64,000 bases of DNA. It comes from Silvibacterium bohemicum (GTDB lineage: Bacteria; Acidobacteriota; Terriglobia; Terriglobales; Acidobacteriaceae). Position 1 is the stretch's first letter, and each line of letters begins with the position of its first letter. Positions 61,665 to 64,000 of the stretch are shown in pieces. The DNA is taken from assembly GCF_001006305.1 (NCBI RefSeq), contig NZ_LBHJ01000003.1:795709-859708 (forward strand). The letters are read 5' to 3'. The translations under genes were made by a program, and so were the position numbers. The notes below the pieces were generated by a model. It searched no databases. It was not told the DNA's origin and saw only the letters and a program-made list of their open reading frames with translations.

Positions 61665-61983
61665 GGCTGCCTTTCCTGCCCGTTGCTCTCTGTCGCATCG
61701 CCGGTTTGGCCAACAGAGCGTCGAGCGATTGGGCGGGTGAGACTGGCAGGCTTTGCCCGGCCAGCTTTTCGAAATCGTCAAGGCATTCCAGCACCAGGGC
61801 CAGGTTCAGGAGCGCGTCGAGCGAGATCAATCCTTCACGCTCAAACCTCTTCAGCGAGCTCAAGGTCACGCCGGAGCGCGCCGACAGCTCTCTCTGCGTC
61901 AGGTTCATGGCGAGACGCCGGCTCTTGAACCGGCCTGCAATTCCTGTCTGCACCTCTTGCACGGTCTTGAGATAAACAGTCAA
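61654..61983 (-). CDS. hipB: HipB-type antitoxin, XRE family
   Basis: The 109-residue antitoxin has an XRE HTH, FKSRRLAMNLTQRELSARSG then LSSLKRFEREGLISLDALLN, at about residues 18-60, and a C-terminal tail that would embrace HipA. The start is probably TTG 61983, with GAGG 7 bases upstream and no ATG that fits; the upstream frame would lie over the promoter. It overlaps hipA. It probably represses its own operon through the symmetric element just upstream. Confidence 0.8.
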   Translation of the reverse strand: MTVYLKTVQEVQTGIAGRFKSRRLAMNLTQRELSARSGVTLSSLKRFEREGLISLDALLNLALVLECLDDFEKLAGQSLPVSPAQSLDALLAKPAMRQRATGRKGSHGI

Positions 61984-62002
61984 TATATTGCCTCTTGATT
62001 CA

Positions 62003-62026
62003 ATTATAGCGCGATAAAGGTCTATA
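62003..62026 (-). promoter_or_regulatory. hipBA promoter with operator-like dyad
   Basis: On the minus strand TATAAT (complement of 62003-62008) is a -10 consensus for hipBA. TATAG at 62005-62009 and CTATA at 62022-62026 form a dyad of 5-base arms with a 12-base spacer, similar to the separated half-sites bound by HipB dimers. The -35 box is weak. Confidence 0.5.
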
Positions 62027-62077
62027 TGTTGACCCCAGATGGCGAAGGGAAGTCCGGACTCTCCCGGGGCCGGCCCT

Positions 62078-62341
62078 TTACTCTCGCCGAGTGGGGCGAA
62101 GCTTCGGTTTGATGTTCTGGCGGACATGGTAGTCCCCGTCTTTGTTTTCGAGCAGCTTCACAGAGGCGCTCACACCGATTCGAAAGATCATCTCGATCAT
62201 GGATTTGTCTTCGAATTCAAGGTCGATGTTGAGCGCTTCTTCCAGCTGGTAGACGTGGATGGACTTGATCGGCTTGCCTTTGGAACGGCCGAGCGGTATC
62301 TCTGCGTAGCCGTGACCGAAAGGCACGGGGGTGCTGGACAT
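62078..62341 (-). CDS. small uncharacterised protein
   Basis: The 87-residue basic protein starts MSSTPVPFGHGYAEIPLGRS. AGAGGT lies 6 bases before the ATG. A KPIKSIHVYQLEEALNIDLE segment and a Lys/Arg-rich end (KPKLRPTRRE) suggest a nucleic-acid-binding or partner role. It lies directly upstream of hipBA on the same strand. No family recognised. Confidence 0.5.
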   Translation of the reverse strand: MSSTPVPFGHGYAEIPLGRSKGKPIKSIHVYQLEEALNIDLEFEDKSMIEMIFRIGVSASVKLLENKDGDYHVRQNIKPKLRPTRRE

Positions 62342-62638
62342 AACGGACCTCTTGAGTTGGACTTTGTAGCTTCAGGCGGGGCTTCGACGCTTGCCACCAA
62401 AGGGTGACTTCGAGTCGCGTGGTTTCGGTGAACGCTGAGAGCAACTGATGCCATCGTGGCATTGCTTCGATCAGGAGACTCTGCTTCTGGAGAAATTGGC
62501 ATGAGATTTGCAGCAATGCATATAGAGGTTCGTGTCGAGATGAGTTGTTCTGAGACTGAGGGTATCCGCCAACTGCACGGCAAGCCAGAGTCTGTCAGAA
62601 CGGACCAACCCCAACTCAGCGAGACGAAAGGGAGATTA

Positions 62639-63196
62639 ATGACCACCGCCATAGCGAACCCAACCTCCACCGTAGTATGGAAGATCGATCCCGCGCACTC
62701 TCAGGCGGATTTTAAGATCCGCCACATGATGATTTCGAACGTAAGAGGTAGTTTCAGCGGGCTCGATGGAACGTTGACCGAGAATACGTCGGACCCCACA
62801 CTCAGCCAGATCGACGCTTCGATTGACATCGCAACAGTCAATACGGGCGATCCGAAGCGGGACGAACATCTCAGATCGTCTGATTTCTTTGATGTGCAGA
62901 AATACCCGACGATGACCTTCAAGTCCACAAAGGTAGAGAAGAAGGGGGAGGGAGAATACTCCATCACAGGTGATCTGACTCTTCACGGTGTCTCCAGGTC
63001 GGTTGTCTTTGTGGTTGACGGACCTAGCGCACCTGGTAAAGACCCCTATGGCAACATACGCATCGGGCTTTCAGCTTCGACCAAAATCAACCGGAATGAC
63101 TTCGGTCTTTCTTTTAACGCCGTGCTGGAGTCGGGCGGGGTTTTGCTTGGGGAAGAAGTGCAAGTAGATCTGGACGTTCAGTTCATCAAGTCCTGA
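62639..63196 (+). CDS. YceI-family protein
   Basis: The 185-residue protein has the YceI lipocalin-like pattern: VWKIDPAHSQADFKIRHMMI, VRGSFSGLDGTL, the HLRSSDFFDVQKYPTMTFKS signature and GDLTLHGVSRSVVF. YceI proteins bind isoprenoid quinones. Unlike E. coli YceI there is no signal peptide at the ATG 62639 start (GGGAG 4 bases before), so this is a cytoplasmic-type member. The frame is open to 62456 but lacks support. The gene converges on an SDR gene. Confidence 0.85.
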   Translation: MTTAIANPTSTVVWKIDPAHSQADFKIRHMMISNVRGSFSGLDGTLTENTSDPTLSQIDASIDIATVNTGDPKRDEHLRSSDFFDVQKYPTMTFKSTKVEKKGEGEYSITGDLTLHGVSRSVVFVVDGPSAPGKDPYGNIRIGLSASTKINRNDFGLSFNAVLESGGVLLGEEVQVDLDVQFIKS

Positions 63197-63228
63197 TGGA
63201 AAAGCAGGAATGAATTTATTGAGCCAAA

Positions 63229-63273
63229 CCAATCGATGGGCATCGGCGGTTCGAGATCATGCCCATCGATTGG
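63229..63273. terminator. bidirectional hairpin terminator
   Basis: CCAATCGATGGGCAT at 63229-63243 and its exact complement at 63259-63273 (15-base arms, 15-base loop) lie between the convergent YceI and SDR genes. Confidence 0.65.
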
Positions 63274-63390
63274 CGTTCTTAGGAAGTGTCCCGCCGGAAT
63301 AGCAATGCAGGTTCGCACAGGACTCGGTTTAGAAATTCTCATGCCACGCTGCATCCACCGCATGGGAAGAACATTCCTGGCATCCCTTAT

Positions 63391-64000
63391 TCAAAAACGA
63401 TTATGCTCGGCTCCCAGTGGCGCTCCCGTGATGCCACCATCGACCATCAGCTCAATCGCGTTGACATAGGATGAGTCATCGGAAGCGAGGAAAAGCACAG
63501 CCTTGGCGATCTCTTCGGTCTCGCCAAAGCGGCCCAGCGGGACCATGGACGAGATCAGCTTGATACGCTCAGCTCGTTGCTCGTCAGACAGCGCTGAGCT
63601 TAGGCCGCGGCGCCAGATTGGTGTCTTGATCGGCCCCGGAGAGACCACATTGACACGAATGCCGCGTGGGGCGAGATCCGACGCGATAGCGTTGGCCATC
63701 GAGCGCAAACCGCCCTTGCTGGCCGCATACGCGGCACTGCCGGGCTGGCCTGTGTAACTATGAACGGAACCGTTGAAGATAATTGCTGCGCCATCCCTGA
63801 GCAACGGAGCTGCAGCGTCGACTGTGAAGAAAGCTCCGCTTAGATTGACCTGGATGATTTCTTCAAATACTGCTTCGTCTGTTGCTCCGGTAGGTGTCAC
63901 TCCTGAAAGACCGGCATTCACGAAGACTATGTCGAGACCGCCAAAATCCTTTGTCAACTCATCGAAGAAAGCCTTGCGGCCCACCGCATCGGCGACATCG
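63391..64000 (-). CDS. short-chain dehydrogenase/reductase, 5' end outside the window
   Basis: The frame is open through base 64000, so the N-terminus with the TGxxxGIG cofactor motif is missing. The 202 residues present contain the VFVNAGLS segment (NAG), IIFNGSVHSYTGQPGSAAYA with catalytic Ser, Tyr-x-x-x-Lys in YAASKGG, and IRVNVVSPGPIKTPI. The C-terminal MVDGG segment is that of classical SDRs. It converges on the YceI gene across a strong hairpin. Confidence 0.88.
   Translation of the reverse strand, partial: DVADAVGRKAFFDELTKDFGGLDIVFVNAGLSGVTPTGATDEAVFEEIIQVNLSGAFFTVDAAAPLLRDGAAIIFNGSVHSYTGQPGSAAYAASKGGLRSMANAIASDLAPRGIRVNVVSPGPIKTPIWRRGLSSALSDEQRAERIKLISSMVPLGRFGETEEIAKAVLFLASDDSSYVNAIELMVDGGITGAPLGAEHNRF

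Noticed and set aside
62456-62638. An upstream extension of the YceI-family protein (61 more codons)
   Set aside because: The extra residues are not typical of YceI. The ATG at 62639 has GGGAG 4 bases upstream and matches the usual domain start.
1-64000. CRISPR arrays and tRNA or rRNA genes
   Set aside because: I saw no evenly spaced identical repeats of 24-40 bases and no cloverleaf or rRNA-like sequence by eye. A scan with tRNAscan-SE and a CRISPR finder would be decisive.

Overview
This is a 64 kb bacterial window with even, moderately high GC coding bias, AGGAG-type ribosome binding sites and no rRNA, tRNA or CRISPR array that I can see. The gene families (secreted c-haem proteins, many small regulator/oxidoreductase pairs, Gp157, MoxR/vWA, HipBA) fit a soil-dwelling Acidobacteriota-like genome, possibly a plasmid or genomic island, but the taxon is an inference and no single marker proves it.

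Layout. 1-4.3 kb: the tail of an XRE regulator, an unusually long SRAP (YedK/HMCES-like) protein, and minus-strand genes for a nucleoside-phosphorylase-like protein and a c-type haem protein. 4.6-10.5 kb: a CPH-type copper P-ATPase, membrane proteins, GreB and an AraC regulator with paired direct-repeat sites. 10.8-14.9 kb: plus-strand metabolic genes (alpha/beta hydrolase, PNPOx-like, XapX, beta-carbonic-anhydrase-like, RpiA) and a GNAT acetyltransferase interrupted by an in-frame stop codon. 15-26.3 kb: a dense set of flavoprotein, SDR, azoreductase and glycosyltransferase genes, several divergent from their own TetR, MarR or AraC regulator with visible palindromes between them. This looks like a detoxification repertoire.

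26.4-32.7 kb: an HExxH metalloprotein, an HTH-tailed protein of unknown function, and a compact three-gene ABC three-component (ABC-3C) conflict system: PD-(D/E)xK nuclease with C-terminal module, MC2-like middle component, SMC-like ATPase. 32.8-37.5 kb: more regulator/oxidoreductase pairs (SDR/TetR, HxlR/NTF2-like/azoreductase) and a membrane-anchored lipase. 37.8-47.4 kb: a second likely defence block made of a tight DUF6361 - phospholipase-D-like - SF2 helicase operon, two small genes, a membrane-anchored caspase-like protein and a divergent DUF4238 gene.

47.5-50.9 kb: CopA multicopper oxidase and CopB outer-membrane protein (translationally coupled), then a cupin. 50.9-62.3 kb: an all-minus-strand accessory block with an HTH protein, RNase HI, Gp157, a 1242-residue protein joining a degenerate 5'-nucleotidase fold to an apparent outer-membrane barrel, a coupled MoxR - DUF3150-like - metallopeptidase/vWA operon, and HipBA. 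62.6-64 kb: a YceI-family protein and an SDR gene running off the window. Two families of short related sequences recur between genes across the window.

The best candidates for something new are the DUF6361-PLD-helicase operon with its caspase-like neighbour, the nuclease-armed ABC-3C system, and the pseudo-nucleotidase/barrel fusion.
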